From Microlunatus flavus (GTDB lineage Bacteria > Actinomycetota > Actinomycetes > Propionibacteriales > Propionibacteriaceae): a DNA stretch of 64,000 nt. The notes beneath the pieces are model-generated. The model was not told where the DNA came from and searched no databases. It saw nothing but the letters and a program-made list of their open reading frames with translations. The stretch spans positions 248,001 through 312,000 of the forward strand of contig NZ_FOFA01000001.1 of the NCBI RefSeq assembly GCF_900110855.1. The letters are read 5' to 3'. How positions within the stretch are numbered: position 1 is the stretch's first letter; each line of letters starts with the position of its first letter. This document shows, piece by piece, positions 1 through 7,920 of this stretch. Both the position numbers and the translations under genes were made by a program.

Positions 1-2
1 TG

Positions 3-80
3 CACGACCGGCTCGACCGGGTAGGCAAGAAGCCTCGCGCCCGCCGAAGGTCCGCCCGTCGTCGTACGCTGACCGGCTGA
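3..80 (+). CDS. possible C-terminal end of a gene entering from the left edge
   Basis: The frame is open from the window edge to a TGA at 78-80. It encodes a short, strongly basic tail (KKPRARRRSARRRTLTG). A basic tail is also what random GC-rich sequence gives, so this is only a possible gene end. No domain is visible and function cannot be assigned. Confidence 0.2.
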   Translation, partial: HDRLDRVGKKPRARRRSARRRTLTG

Positions 81-149
81 CGGGCCGACTTCGGGAGCGG
101 CCCGCGTCTCACACGTCGCGCTCGACCGCCGTACGACCACAATGGCTCG

Positions 150-611
150 ATGGACACGGTGACGCGTCGAACCGGTCGGGTGCTGCCGATCCACCGGGCC
201 CGGGTGCTGCTGATCCGTGGTGGCGACCCCGGCCGACCCGACGCAGGTGAATGGTGGTTCACCGTCGGCGGTGGCTGCGAGCTCGCGGAGTCGCCCGCGG
301 AAGCGGCGCGTCGCGAGGCGTTCGAAGAGGCCGGGCTGGTCCTCCCCACCGATCTGGGACCGGTCGTGCTGCGACGCGAGGCCGACTTCGAGTTCGACGG
401 CGAGTGGCTCCAGCAGACCGAGGAGTACTACCTCTGCGAGGTCGACAGCGATGTCCTGACCGATGCGGGATGGAACGAGCTCGAGCAGCGCGTCTTCACC
501 GCCCAACGCTGGTGGTCGATCGACGAGCTGCGGACCACGACCGAGGTCGTCTTTCCGTCCGATCTTGCCGACGTGCTCACCCGCCTCGACGACCCTGACG
601 AATCGCCGTAG
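150..611 (+). CDS. NUDIX hydrolase
   Basis: A 153-residue protein with one complete Nudix box at residues 41-63. It reads G-x5-E-x7-R-E-x2-E-E-x-G, with E56, E59 and E60 as expected Mg2+ ligands. The family hydrolyses nucleoside diphosphates linked to another moiety. Length and position of the box are normal for a stand-alone housecleaning Nudix enzyme; the substrate cannot be read from sequence. The ATG at 150 precedes a typical N-terminal beta strand (RARVLLIRGGD). There is no obvious Shine-Dalgarno, so initiation may be leaderless. It appears monocistronic, with a convergent remnant frame just downstream. Confidence 0.85.
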   Translation: MDTVTRRTGRVLPIHRARVLLIRGGDPGRPDAGEWWFTVGGGCELAESPAEAARREAFEEAGLVLPTDLGPVVLRREADFEFDGEWLQQTEEYYLCEVDSDVLTDAGWNELEQRVFTAQRWWSIDELRTTTEVVFPSDLADVLTRLDDPDESP

Positions 612-632
612 CGGACCCTCCACCGACGTCGG

Positions 633-917
633 TCAGACCCTTGCTTCCTCGGCCCAGGTCGGCCAGGTGCTCGGGTCGGCCGGCGGATCGACGCCTCGCA
701 GCCGGATGAGTTCGACGTCCTCGCCGCTTCGCACCACCGCCCACAGGCTGTGCGGCCGGCCACCGCTGTCGGCCCGCACCCAGTCCAGCACCTCGTCGAG
801 GTCCGCCCCGGTGAGCTCCCGTTCGTCGCAGGCTCCGGGGCTGTCCCAGAAGTAGGCGCGGTAGGCGGGATCGTCGACCCTCGGCGGTCTGATCCCGTGG
901 GTCGACGGGCGACGCGA
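633..917 (-). pseudogene. small conserved-looking reading frame without a usable start
   Basis: Reading leftwards, an in-frame TGA at 918-920 is followed by an open frame to a TGA at 633-635. The translation looks like real protein, including AYRAYFWDSPGACDEREL, LDEVLDWVRADSGGRP and STWPTWAEEARV. Acidic and aromatic residues are well mixed, unlike the Arg/Pro-rich shadow frames nearby. No ATG, GTG or TTG occurs before the protein-like part begins near 875; the first GTG is at 789-791 and would give only 52 residues. Either the upstream half was lost by frameshift or deletion, or the gene truly starts at that late GTG. I do not recognise the family. Confidence 0.45.
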
Positions 918-1006
918 TCACCGCTCGAGTCTGGCGCACGTCGCGGCGACGTCAGCCGACCGCCGGGCGGAGCACGCCTGCTGACCGTTCAGCGGGAAGG
1001 GCGGGT

Positions 1007-1717
1007 TCAGTCCGAGCAGCAGGCGTCGGTACAGCTCGCCCCGCACCCGCAGGCGGTCGGGGTGGTTCTCCCGCTGCTGCGCAGGGCGGCGTCGGGGCTG
1101 CAGCAAGCGTCTCCACGCCAGGCCTCCACGCCCTCGCGGATCGCGACCGCGGCGATGACCAGAGCCGCGACGGGATCCGCCCAGGACCAGCCGAGGAGGC
1201 TGTTCAGGGCGAGGCCGACGAGCAGGACCGCGGAGAGGTACGTGCAGAGCAACGTCTGCTTGGAGTCGGCGACCGCCGACAGGGAACCCAGCTCGCGACC
1301 GGTCCGGCGCTGGCCGTACGACAGCAGCGGCATCACGGCGAGGCTGACCGCGGCGAGGACCAACCCGACGGTGGAGTGCTGGGCCCCCCCGGCGCCGAGC
1401 AGGGACCGGAGGGCGTCGACGGTGACGAAGGCGGCGAGGCCGAAGAAGGAGAACGCGATGATGCGCAACGCGGTCTTCTCCCTGGCCTCCGGGTCCCGTC
1501 CGGCGAACTGCCAGGCGACGGCAGCGGCCGAGGCCACCTCGATGACGGAGTCGAGACCGAAGCCGATCAACGCGCTCGAGGAGGCGTGGCTGCCCGCCGT
1601 GATCGCGACGACGGCCTCGATCACGTTGTAGCTGATCGTCGCGGTCACGAACCACCGGATGCGCCGACCGAGAACTGCCCTGCGGGCCGGCGACGGACCA
1701 AGAGCCAGCAGTGTCAC
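1007..1717 (-). CDS. CDF-type heavy-metal cation transporter with Cys-rich tail
   Basis: A 236-residue membrane protein with about five or six hydrophobic helices. TM2 carries GFGLDSVIEVASA and TM5 ADSKQTLL, matching the metal-site regions of cation diffusion facilitators, which export divalent metals in exchange for protons. The C-terminus is unusual. It holds an early pair (GDACCS) and ends CGCGASCTDACCSD, eight cysteines in about 35 residues, suggesting thiol capture of a soft metal such as Cd, Pb or Zn. The GTG start at 1717 overlaps the stop of the upstream metal sensor (GTGA), so the two are translationally coupled. The metal is inferred from the partner regulator. Confidence 0.85.
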   Translation of the reverse strand: MTLLALGPSPARRAVLGRRIRWFVTATISYNVIEAVVAITAGSHASSSALIGFGLDSVIEVASAAAVAWQFAGRDPEAREKTALRIIAFSFFGLAAFVTVDALRSLLGAGGAQHSTVGLVLAAVSLAVMPLLSYGQRRTGRELGSLSAVADSKQTLLCTYLSAVLLVGLALNSLLGWSWADPVAALVIAAVAIREGVEAWRGDACCSPDAALRSSGRTTPTACGCGASCTDACCSD

Positions 1718-2121
1718 ACCCGCACACCCTCCGTCGGAGCCGACGCCGTCGACACCATCACCCCATCCGCTGACGACGCGGTGGCGCCGTCGGCGTCCTC
1801 GCCGCCGCAGCAGGCCGGATCGACCACCAGGACGACGTCGAGCAGATCATCGAGCGCGTGACCGAGTCGCGCGTCCGTCAGCTCGTAGCGGGTCCGGCGC
1901 CCGTCAGGCCTGGCCACGACCAGGCCGCAGCCGCGCAGGCAGCCCAGATGGTTCGACATCGCCTGACGCGAGACCCCGATCCGGTCGGCGAGATCGGCGG
2001 GATAGGCCGGGCCGTCGCGCAGCGTCAGCAGCACCCGCGCGCGAGTCGGGTCGGACAAGGCGTGGCCGAACCGAGCCAGCGCGTCGGTCGGCGACGAGAT
2101 CAGCACGGTCGGACGATACAC
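1714..2121 (-). CDS. ArsR/SmtB-family metal sensor, CmtR-like
   Basis: A 135-residue winged-helix repressor. The recognition helix lies around residues 48-60 (SRQAMSNHLG). It is followed by C61-x3-C65, and a CC pair sits at 104-105 after DPA. That arrangement matches M. tuberculosis CmtR, which binds Cd and Pb through C57, C61 and C102. CmtR-type sensors bind the operator when apo and release it with metal. The C-terminal 30 residues are an unstructured Ser/Ala-rich extension. Coupling to the CDF exporter makes a self-contained resistance operon. The GTG start at 2121 lies inside the putative operator, so leaderless transcription is likely. Confidence 0.87.
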   Translation of the reverse strand: MYRPTVLISSPTDALARFGHALSDPTRARVLLTLRDGPAYPADLADRIGVSRQAMSNHLGCLRGCGLVVARPDGRRTRYELTDARLGHALDDLLDVVLVVDPACCGGEDADGATASSADGVMVSTASAPTEGVRV

Positions 2122-2133
2122 GCCTTCATGTAT
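2116..2133 (-). promoter_or_regulatory. candidate operator/promoter of the metal-sensor operon
   Basis: The inverted half-sites ATACA (2116-2120) and TGTAT (2129-2133) are 8 bp apart and straddle the GTG start. The A/T richness stands out against the GC-rich surroundings. On the minus strand GAATACAT reads as a -10 region. Autorepression by the CmtR-like protein is inferred. Confidence 0.45.
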
Positions 2134-2226
2134 TCAGGCCCACACGGCGCCAGGAGGACCTTGGGCAGCTCCCGCTGCTCTCGACGTCTCGCCCGAAACT
2201 GCCGATGACCAGGCCGGACGCTCTGG

Positions 2227-2299
2227 AGCCACCTGTCGGATTCGAACCGACGACCTACGCTTTACGAGAGCGTCGCTCTACCAACTGAGCTAAGGCGGC
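2227..2299 (-). tRNA. tRNA-Thr (anticodon CGT)
   Basis: All four stems can be folded over 73 nt. The acceptor GCCGCCT pairs with AGGTGGC (one G-U), the D arm is GCTC...GAGC, and the anticodon stem ACGCT/AGCGT has loop CTCGTAA. The T arm is GTCGG-TTCGAAT-CCGAC. Anticodon CGT decodes ACG threonine. CCA is not encoded after the discriminator T. Confidence 0.97.
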
Positions 2300-2430
2300 G
2301 TGCGGTCCGCGGGCGACGAGCGCCTCACGAACGACGGCCTACTGTACCCAACGGACGGCGCGGCGTCGAAGCGGAAGCGGCCCCTGGGACACGAGCCCGG
2401 CCGATCGGCGTGCCGCCGTGATCTGATGCG

Positions 2431-2856
2431 GTGATGGACCCCTGGCAACGGCAGGTCTCGCTCGCCCGCGCGACGATCGCCTGGAGCGTCGTCAGCACCG
2501 CCGTCGGAGCGCCCCTCGCAGCCCGCGGCGACGACTTCTGGCGGGCCTTCGGGCGGCAGCAGGTCGGCTGGGCCGCGGTCGACGTCGGCGTGGTGGTGGT
2601 CGCGGGCGCCCTGCGCAAGCGCCGGATGCGCCGCTCCGGCAACCCGTACGCCCCGACGGTCCTGCAGCGGGAGCGCCGCGTCCTGCGGCGGGTGCTGCTG
2701 GCGAACGCCGCCGCCGACGCCCTCTACGTCGCCGGCGGCGTCTGGCTGTGGCGGGCGGGCCGTGACCGACCCGCGCGGGCGGGCGCCGGGGCGGGCATCG
2801 TCGTGCAGGGCGCCTTCCTCTGCGTGCACGACACGGTGCAGGCGCTGCGCGGCTAG
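2431..2856 (+). CDS. small membrane protein of unknown function (DUF6992-like)
   Basis: A 141-residue protein starting GTG-ATG. It has about four hydrophobic stretches (near residues 18-27, 45-60, 88-107 and 120-134) separated by basic segments such as LRKRRMRRSG. The look resembles DUF6992-type bacterial membrane proteins; I cannot give a function. The stop shares a CTAG with the stop of the convergent hydrolase, so the two genes overlap by 4 bp and no terminator separates them. Confidence 0.7.
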   Translation: MMDPWQRQVSLARATIAWSVVSTAVGAPLAARGDDFWRAFGRQQVGWAAVDVGVVVVAGALRKRRMRRSGNPYAPTVLQRERRVLRRVLLANAAADALYVAGGVWLWRAGRDRPARAGAGAGIVVQGAFLCVHDTVQALRG

Positions 2857-4460
2857 CCGGAACCGCAGCGGGCGCCCTTCGCGGGCACGGTCCCGTCGTC
2901 GAAGTAGGCCTGCACCAGCCGGCGCACGCAGGCGCTCGAGCCGTACGCGGTGTGGCCCTCCCCCTCGTGCGTGACGAGGACGGCCGAGTCGAGCTGGCGG
3001 GCCATGTCGACGGCGTACTCGTACGGGGTGGCGGGGTCGCCGGTCGTCCCGACCACGACCACCGGCCGGTCGCCGACGCGGTGCAGCGTCCGCACCTTGG
3101 CCGTGGGGGCGACGGGCCACAGGGGGCAGAAGACGTCGGCCCCCGCGAACGGGCCGAGCACGGGGGCCTTGGCCACGAGCTTCGTCGCGGTCCGGTCGGC
3201 GTCGGCGACGCTCACGTCCTGGCTGTCGAGGCAGCGGATGGCGGGGAAGGCGGTCGCGATCGAGCCGTAGCGCCCGTCGCGCGAGCGCTCGTTGCCCGCG
3301 TCGGCCAGCGCGAGCAGCCCGGCGCCCTGGCCGCGTCGCGCCTGCTGCAGGGCCTCGGCGAGCCGCGGCCAGCCGTCGGTCCCGTCGTAGAGCGGGGTGA
3401 GCACCCCCGACAGGCCGAGCTGCTGGGTGAGCTCGCGGCCCCCGCTGCCCGGCAGCGGCTGGGCGTCGAGCCGGGTCAGCAGGTCCTTGATGCTCGCCAG
3501 GACGGCCGGGCGGTCGTCGCCGAGCCCGCAGCGCTGCGCGGCGCACCAGGAGCCGAAGTGGCCGAGCGCCCGCTCGAAGCCCTGCAGCTGGTTGACGTCG
3601 GAGTCGTCGCCGAGGTCGACCGCTCCGTCGAGCACCATCGCGCCGGTGTGCTCGGGGAACGTGTCGGCGTACTGCGCACCGATCTGCGTGCCGTAGGAGA
3701 AGCCGAGGTAGCTGAGCCGGGCGTCGCCGACCAGCCCGCGCAGCAGGTCGAGGTCGCGGACGGTGTCGGCGGTCGCGATGTGCTCGAGGAGCACGCCCGA
3801 CCCGGCGAGGCAGGTCCGACCGAAGTCCTCGACGGCGCTGTTCAGCCGCGAGCTCTCCTGGGCGTCGTCGGGCGAGACGTCGAGGGAGAACAGCGCGTCC
3901 AGCTGGGCGTCGGTCCCGCACCGCACCGGCGTGGAGCGCCCGACGCCGCGCGGGTCCCAGCTGGCCAGGTCGTAGTGCTCGAGGCCCTGGGTCGGGAAGC
4001 CCGCGAGCAGGTTCAGCCCGGAGCCACCCGGGCCGCCCGGGTTGATGAACAGCGTCCCGAGCCGCGGCGACGCGGTGGCCTTGATGCGCCCCATGACGAG
4101 GGTGAGCGCGCGACCGTCGGGTGCGGACCAGTCGAGCGGGGCGGCCACCGTCGCGCACTCCACGCGCTGGGTGCAGGGGTTCCAGGCGAGACGCTGCGCC
4201 GTGTAGCGGGCGACGCCGGACCCCGCCGGCGGGTCGACGATCCCCTGCGGCAGGACGGCGGGCACCGGCTCGAGGGGCCGTCCGTCCGGCGGGGTCGGGT
4301 TCACCCCGGACGGCGCCGGGCTCGAGGACGCCGGCGTCGTGCCGGCGCCGGGGGACGACCGGGGCAGCGGCAGCGGGAGGAGCCCGCTGCAGCCGGCCAG
4401 CAGCCCGACGAGCAGGAGCGCGAGCAGCGCGGCGACCGTCGGGCGTCCGGGCGGCCTCAC
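2853..4460 (-). CDS. secreted lipoprotein alpha/beta hydrolase with TAP-like C-terminal domain
   Basis: A 535-residue exported hydrolase. The N-terminus is a lipoprotein signal, VAALLALLLVGLLAGCSG, with the lipobox Cys around residue 24, then a Pro/Ser-rich linker to about 70. The catalytic region shows the oxyanion segment NPGGPGGSG, nucleophile elbow GFSYGTQ, the Asp in GTTGDPATP and the His in EGEGHTAYG. This is the layout of actinobacterial S33 peptidases of the tripeptidyl-aminopeptidase type, such as SlpD/E and mycobacterial CaeA. The GTG at 4460 overlaps the TGA of the PSP1 gene, so it is translated as its downstream partner. The natural substrate is unknown. Confidence 0.88.
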   Translation of the reverse strand: MRPPGRPTVAALLALLLVGLLAGCSGLLPLPLPRSSPGAGTTPASSSPAPSGVNPTPPDGRPLEPVPAVLPQGIVDPPAGSGVARYTAQRLAWNPCTQRVECATVAAPLDWSAPDGRALTLVMGRIKATASPRLGTLFINPGGPGGSGLNLLAGFPTQGLEHYDLASWDPRGVGRSTPVRCGTDAQLDALFSLDVSPDDAQESSRLNSAVEDFGRTCLAGSGVLLEHIATADTVRDLDLLRGLVGDARLSYLGFSYGTQIGAQYADTFPEHTGAMVLDGAVDLGDDSDVNQLQGFERALGHFGSWCAAQRCGLGDDRPAVLASIKDLLTRLDAQPLPGSGGRELTQQLGLSGVLTPLYDGTDGWPRLAEALQQARRGQGAGLLALADAGNERSRDGRYGSIATAFPAIRCLDSQDVSVADADRTATKLVAKAPVLGPFAGADVFCPLWPVAPTAKVRTLHRVGDRPVVVVGTTGDPATPYEYAVDMARQLDSAVLVTHEGEGHTAYGSSACVRRLVQAYFDDGTVPAKGARCGSG

Positions 4461-5341
4461 GCGGTGGGGTCGTCCGCGCGCTGCGTGCGTCCGCGCCGTC
4501 CCGTCGTGCCCCGACCCTCGTACGCCTGACGCGAGCCGCAGACGCTCGCCCGGCTGCAACGGCTGACGGCGCCGCTGTCCTTCATCCGCACCAGCACCGC
4601 GTCCGCCGGCACCTGGTGCGCCACCACGGTGCCCTCCTCGCCGTCCACCTCGACGCGCGCGCCGACGGCCGGCGCCTCGCGGGCGAACTCGGCGTAGAGC
4701 GGGTGCTCGTACTTGAGGCAGCAGAGCAGGCGCCCGCAGGCCCCTGAGATCTTGAGCGGGTTCGGCGGCAGGTCCTGGGCCTTGGCCATCCGCAGCGTGA
4801 CCGGCTCGAAGTCCTTGAGGAAGGTGGCGCAGCACAGGTCGCGCCCGCAGCTGCCGATACCGCCGGTGAGCCGGGCGGCGTCGCGGGAGCCCACCTGGCG
4901 CAGGTCGACCCGCGAGTCCAGGCTGCGGGCGAGCTCGCCGACCAGCGCGCGGAAGTCGACCCGGTGCGGGGCGGTGAAGTAGACGACCACCAGCTGCTCG
5001 GGCGCGGTCGCGGGATCGAGGTAGTCGATGCCGACGATCTTCATCGCCAGGCCGTGCCGCTTGATGAGCCGGCGGGCCACGAGCTTGGCCTCCGCCCGAC
5101 GGCGGCGGTGGTCCGCGTCCCGCTCCAGGTCGGCCTCGCCGGCCCGGCCCGCGCAGAGCGGCAGACCCACGAAGCCGTCGTCGTCGCTCACCCACTCGGG
5201 CGCCCAGACGCACTCGGCGACCTCGGGCCCGGCCTCGGTGGGCACCAGCACGCGGTCCCCGACGGCGTACGTCTGCTCGCCGGGGTCGAGGTAGTGCAGG
5301 CGTCCGTAGCGTTCGAAGGACACCGCCATGACCCGGGGCAT
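4457..5341 (-). CDS. PSP1 C-terminal domain protein, RicT/YaaT-like
   Basis: A 294-residue cytoplasmic protein. The PSP1 core contains two near-identical cysteine motifs, GSCGRDLCCATF and GACGRLLCCLKYE, which in Bacillus RicT help hold Fe-S clusters of the RicAFT complex that affects RNA maturation. No RicA or RicF partner is visible here. In actinobacteria this gene commonly sits beside holB and tmk, as here. The C-terminal 35 residues are basic and Cys/Ser-rich without known function. The start at 5341 is ATG with MPRVMAVSFERYGRLHYLD in register with the family. Confidence 0.85.
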   Translation of the reverse strand: MPRVMAVSFERYGRLHYLDPGEQTYAVGDRVLVPTEAGPEVAECVWAPEWVSDDDGFVGLPLCAGRAGEADLERDADHRRRRAEAKLVARRLIKRHGLAMKIVGIDYLDPATAPEQLVVVYFTAPHRVDFRALVGELARSLDSRVDLRQVGSRDAARLTGGIGSCGRDLCCATFLKDFEPVTLRMAKAQDLPPNPLKISGACGRLLCCLKYEHPLYAEFAREAPAVGARVEVDGEEGTVVAHQVPADAVLVRMKDSGAVSRCSRASVCGSRQAYEGRGTTGRRGRTQRADDPTA

Positions 5342-5416
5342 GGGCGCCAGCGTACGAGGGCGTGCGAACCGGCGCTGGCGACCCGCAGGTCCGACCGTGG
5401 CCGCGGCCGGAGATGC

Positions 5417-5450
5417 GGAAGCCCGGCAGATGCGGGTCTGCCGGGCTTCC
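5417..5450 (-). terminator. strong hairpin terminator
   Basis: A perfect 14-bp stem (5417-5430 with 5437-5450, GGAAGCCCGGCAGA arm) around a 6-nt loop. It lies between the stop of the BLUF gene (5634) and the start of the PSP1 gene (5341), so it probably ends the BLUF/holB transcript. There is no T-tract, as usual in GC-rich actinobacteria. Confidence 0.7.
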
Positions 5451-5513
5451 TCGGGTGGGCGAGCTGGGGGGCAGGCGGCCCACCCGCGCCAGGGACGTCA
5501 CGGAGATCATGCC

Positions 5514-5525
5514 GCAAGCGCTTGC
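5514..5525. promoter_or_regulatory. 12-bp palindrome resembling a LacI-type operator
   Basis: GCAAGCGCTTGC is a perfect palindrome with the central CG typical of LacI-family sites. It lies about 170 bp upstream of the PSP1 start. Function is inferred only. It does not match the TGGGAACGTTCCCA operator of the ceb operon in this window. Confidence 0.25.
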
Positions 5526-5633
5526 ACCGCGGGGCCGGTACGGGGCGCGCCCCGACGTTCCCGGAGTGAACCGCCTCACAGCGCAACGGGTCGCCGGACG
5601 GGTCGGGGTGTGGTCCGACCGTCTCGGGAACGG

Positions 5634-6044
5634 CTAGCGGCGGGTGTCGAACAGCTCCAGCAGCTCGCGCACGAAGCCGGCCTCCGCGTGGGTCGGGTCG
5701 TCGTGCCGGTCGAGCACGTCGCTGTAGCCGGGCAGGTCGACCGGCTCGGCGTCGAGGTCGTTGAAGCCCATGCTCCAGCCGGGGAACTGGCGCTCGAGCT
5801 GGTCACCGGTCGAGACCGTCGTCACGTGGTGGTGGCGCGGGTCCTCCTGGATGGACGCGTAGAGCGCCTCCACGCGGGCGCGCTGGCCCTCCAGCAGCTG
5901 GACGAAGGTTCCGTCACGGTAGAGCAGGAGACCGGTGAGCCGGGCAGCGCTGTTGTGCGCGCGACTCGACTGCAGGAGCTCGACCAGGGCGTCGCGCGTC
6001 ATCGGCGACGTCGCCCGGCTCGTGTAGACCAGCGAGAAAAGCAC
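5634..6044 (-). CDS. short BLUF-domain blue-light photoreceptor
   Basis: A 136-residue single-domain protein. Flavin-pocket residues are present in order: Y7 and Q49 (the photoactive Tyr-Gln pair), N31 and R35 for flavin contacts, and W90 and M92 in FPGWSMGF. BLUF domains bind FAD and rearrange hydrogen bonds on blue light. Stand-alone versions signal through a partner protein via the C-terminal helices, here about residues 110-136 (FVRELLELF). No GGDEF, EAL or cyclase domain is fused. It follows holB by 50 bp on the same strand and may be cotranscribed. The start at 6044 is GTG. Confidence 0.9.
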   Translation of the reverse strand: MLFSLVYTSRATSPMTRDALVELLQSSRAHNSAARLTGLLLYRDGTFVQLLEGQRARVEALYASIQEDPRHHHVTTVSTGDQLERQFPGWSMGFNDLDAEPVDLPGYSDVLDRHDDPTHAEAGFVRELLELFDTRR

Positions 6045-6069
6045 GCGCAGAAGAGTAAGAGATCCTCAC

Positions 6070-6081
6070 CCTGCTAGCAGG
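6070..6081. promoter_or_regulatory. 12-bp palindrome between holB and the BLUF gene
   Basis: CCTGCTAGCAGG is a perfect palindrome in the 50-bp gap upstream of the BLUF start. It could be a protein-binding site or a small RNA hairpin; the sequence alone does not decide. Confidence 0.3.
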
Positions 6082-6094
6082 AAAATCCGGGTGT

Positions 6095-7282
6095 TCAGGG
6101 CTCCACGAGGGCGATCATCGTGGATTCCAGCGCCAGGAGGGGCGCCACGTTGCCCTCCAGCGCGGTCCGGCAGGCGAGCAGGGCGTCGATGCGGCGCAGC
6201 GTCGACTCCGGGGTCGACCGTCGCGCGAGCGTCGCGAGGCGGGGGGCCAGCTCCTCGTTGACCAACGCGGCGCCCGACCGGGTCTGCAGGCTGAGCAGGT
6301 CGCGGTAGAACGTGGTGAGCTCGGTGAGGGCGCGGTCGATGGCGTCGCGCTGGAACCGCTTGGCCCGGGCGCGCTGCTGCTCGTCGAGCTCCTTGACCGC
6401 GGCGTTGGCCTGCCGGGGCCGCGCACCCCGGGTTCCGAAGCCGAGCGCCTCCTCGAGGGCGGCCCGCTCGCGCGCGTCGACCCCCTCCGTGGCCGCGGTC
6501 GCCTCGGCCGAGCACATCTCCACCAGCCGGGCGGCCGCACCGAGGCAGGCCGACAGGCTGCTGAGACCGAACGGGACCAGCAGGATCTCGCGGCGGCGCT
6601 GGCGGGCGGTCTCGTCGCGGGCGAGCACCCGCGCCCGCCCGACGTGGCCCTGCGCGGCCCGGGCTGCCTCGGCGGCGAGCGCGGGCTCGACTCCGTCGCG
6701 GGCGACCAGCAGCCGGGCGACCGCGTCGGTGGTCGGGGTGGCGAGCGACAGCAGGCGGCAGCGCGAGCGGATCGTGACCACGACGTCGTCCGGCGTCGGC
6801 GCGCACAGCACCCACACCGTCCCCGGCGCCGGCTCCTCCACGCTCTTGAGCAGCGCGTCCGCCCCCCGCTCCGTCACGCGGTCGGCGTCCTCGACGACGA
6901 TGACCTGCTTGTGGCGAAGGGTCGGGCTCATCGCCGCCCGCCGGACCAGGTCACGGACCTCGTCCACCCCGATCGACAGCTGCTCGGTGCGGACGAGCGT
7001 GACGTCGGGGTGCGCCCCGCTCAGCGCGGTGCGGCAGCCGGAGCAGGTCCCGCAGCCCGCCTCGACGCCGCCCGGACGCTCGCACTGTAGGGCTGCGGCG
7101 AACGCGCGGGCCGCATTCGACCGGCCCGACCCGGGGGGCCCGACCACCAGCCAGGCGTGGCTCATCGCGTGGTCCTCGCCGCGCGCGGCCCGCCGCAGCG
7201 TACGGACCGCCTCGTCCTGCCCGACGAGGTCGCCCCACACGCCGTACGCGGTGCCCTCTCGCTCCTGCGTCGCCCCGCTCAC
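6095..7282 (-). CDS. holB: DNA polymerase III clamp-loader subunit delta prime
   Basis: A 395-residue AAA+ protein. The P-loop region GPPGSGRS (48-55) has Arg in place of the catalytic Lys, as is usual for the non-hydrolysing delta-prime wrench of the clamp loader. Zinc-module cysteines are C67, C77, C80 and C83 (CGTCSGC). Sensor-1-like VVEDADRV and the SRC motif (IRSRCR) follow. The C-terminal 150 residues form the helical collar domain. The ATG at 7282 overlaps the tmk stop, so it belongs to the topA-tmk-holB operon that supplies DNA replication functions. Confidence 0.93.
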   Translation of the reverse strand: MSGATQEREGTAYGVWGDLVGQDEAVRTLRRAARGEDHAMSHAWLVVGPPGSGRSNAARAFAAALQCERPGGVEAGCGTCSGCRTALSGAHPDVTLVRTEQLSIGVDEVRDLVRRAAMSPTLRHKQVIVVEDADRVTERGADALLKSVEEPAPGTVWVLCAPTPDDVVVTIRSRCRLLSLATPTTDAVARLLVARDGVEPALAAEAARAAQGHVGRARVLARDETARQRRREILLVPFGLSSLSACLGAAARLVEMCSAEATAATEGVDARERAALEEALGFGTRGARPRQANAAVKELDEQQRARAKRFQRDAIDRALTELTTFYRDLLSLQTRSGAALVNEELAPRLATLARRSTPESTLRRIDALLACRTALEGNVAPLLALESTMIALVEP

Positions 7283-7920
7283 GGGGCCAGGCTGCCAGGT
7301 CGTTCCGACAGCAGGGCCTCCACGCGGGCGGCGACCGTTCCGGCGAGCTCGTCACGCGGACGCCGGGCGGGCAGCACGAGGTAGCGGTCCGGGTCGCGCC
7401 CGGCGAGCGCGAGGAACGAGGCCCGGGCCCGGGTGTGGAAGTCGAGGCCGGCCGACTCCAGGCGGTCAGGGTCGGTGAGCGTGCCGAGCCCGGCCTCCGG
7501 GTCGAGGTCGAGCAGCACGGTCAGGTCGGGCCGGAGGTCGCCGGTCGCCCAGCGCGCCACCCGCTCGACCTCGTCGCCGTCGAGGACGCGACCCGCGCCC
7601 TGGTAGGCGACCATCGAGTCGACGTAGCGGTCGCACACCACGACGGCGCCGCGCCCCAGGGCGGGCCGGACGACCTGGTGGAGGTGCTCGGCCTTGTCCG
7701 CGGCGTAGAGCAGGGCCTCGGTCCGCGGGCCGACCTCGCCGCCCTCGCCGTGCAGGAGCAGGCCGCGCAGCACCGCGCCGAGCGGGGTGCCTCCGGGCTC
7801 GAAGGTGGTGACCACCTCGCGTCCCGCGGCCTCGAGGCGCTCGGCGAGCAGCGCGACCTGGGTCGACTTCCCGACACCGTCGCCGCCCTCGAACACGACG
7901 AAGGCGCCGCGCGGGCTCAC
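7279..7920 (-). CDS. tmk: thymidylate kinase
   Basis: A 213-residue kinase converting dTMP to dTDP. It has a P-loop GGDGVGKST at 12-20, the DRY motif of the family at 97-99 with YVDSMVAYQG, and a LID region around DPDRLESAG. Length is typical. It starts with GTG at 7920, overlapping the stop of the CYTH/CHAD-like gene, and its own stop overlaps holB, so all four genes from topA are translationally chained. Confidence 0.96.
   Translation of the reverse strand: MSPRGAFVVFEGGDGVGKSTQVALLAERLEAAGREVVTTFEPGGTPLGAVLRGLLLHGEGGEVGPRTEALLYAADKAEHLHQVVRPALGRGAVVVCDRYVDSMVAYQGAGRVLDGDEVERVARWATGDLRPDLTVLLDLDPEAGLGTLTDPDRLESAGLDFHTRARASFLALAGRDPDRYLVLPARRPRDELAGTVAARVEALLSERPGSLAP

Noticed and set aside
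5362-5637. Plus-strand 91-codon frame across the BLUF-PSP1 gap
   Set aside because: It runs through a perfect 14-bp terminator hairpin and has no recognisable protein features.
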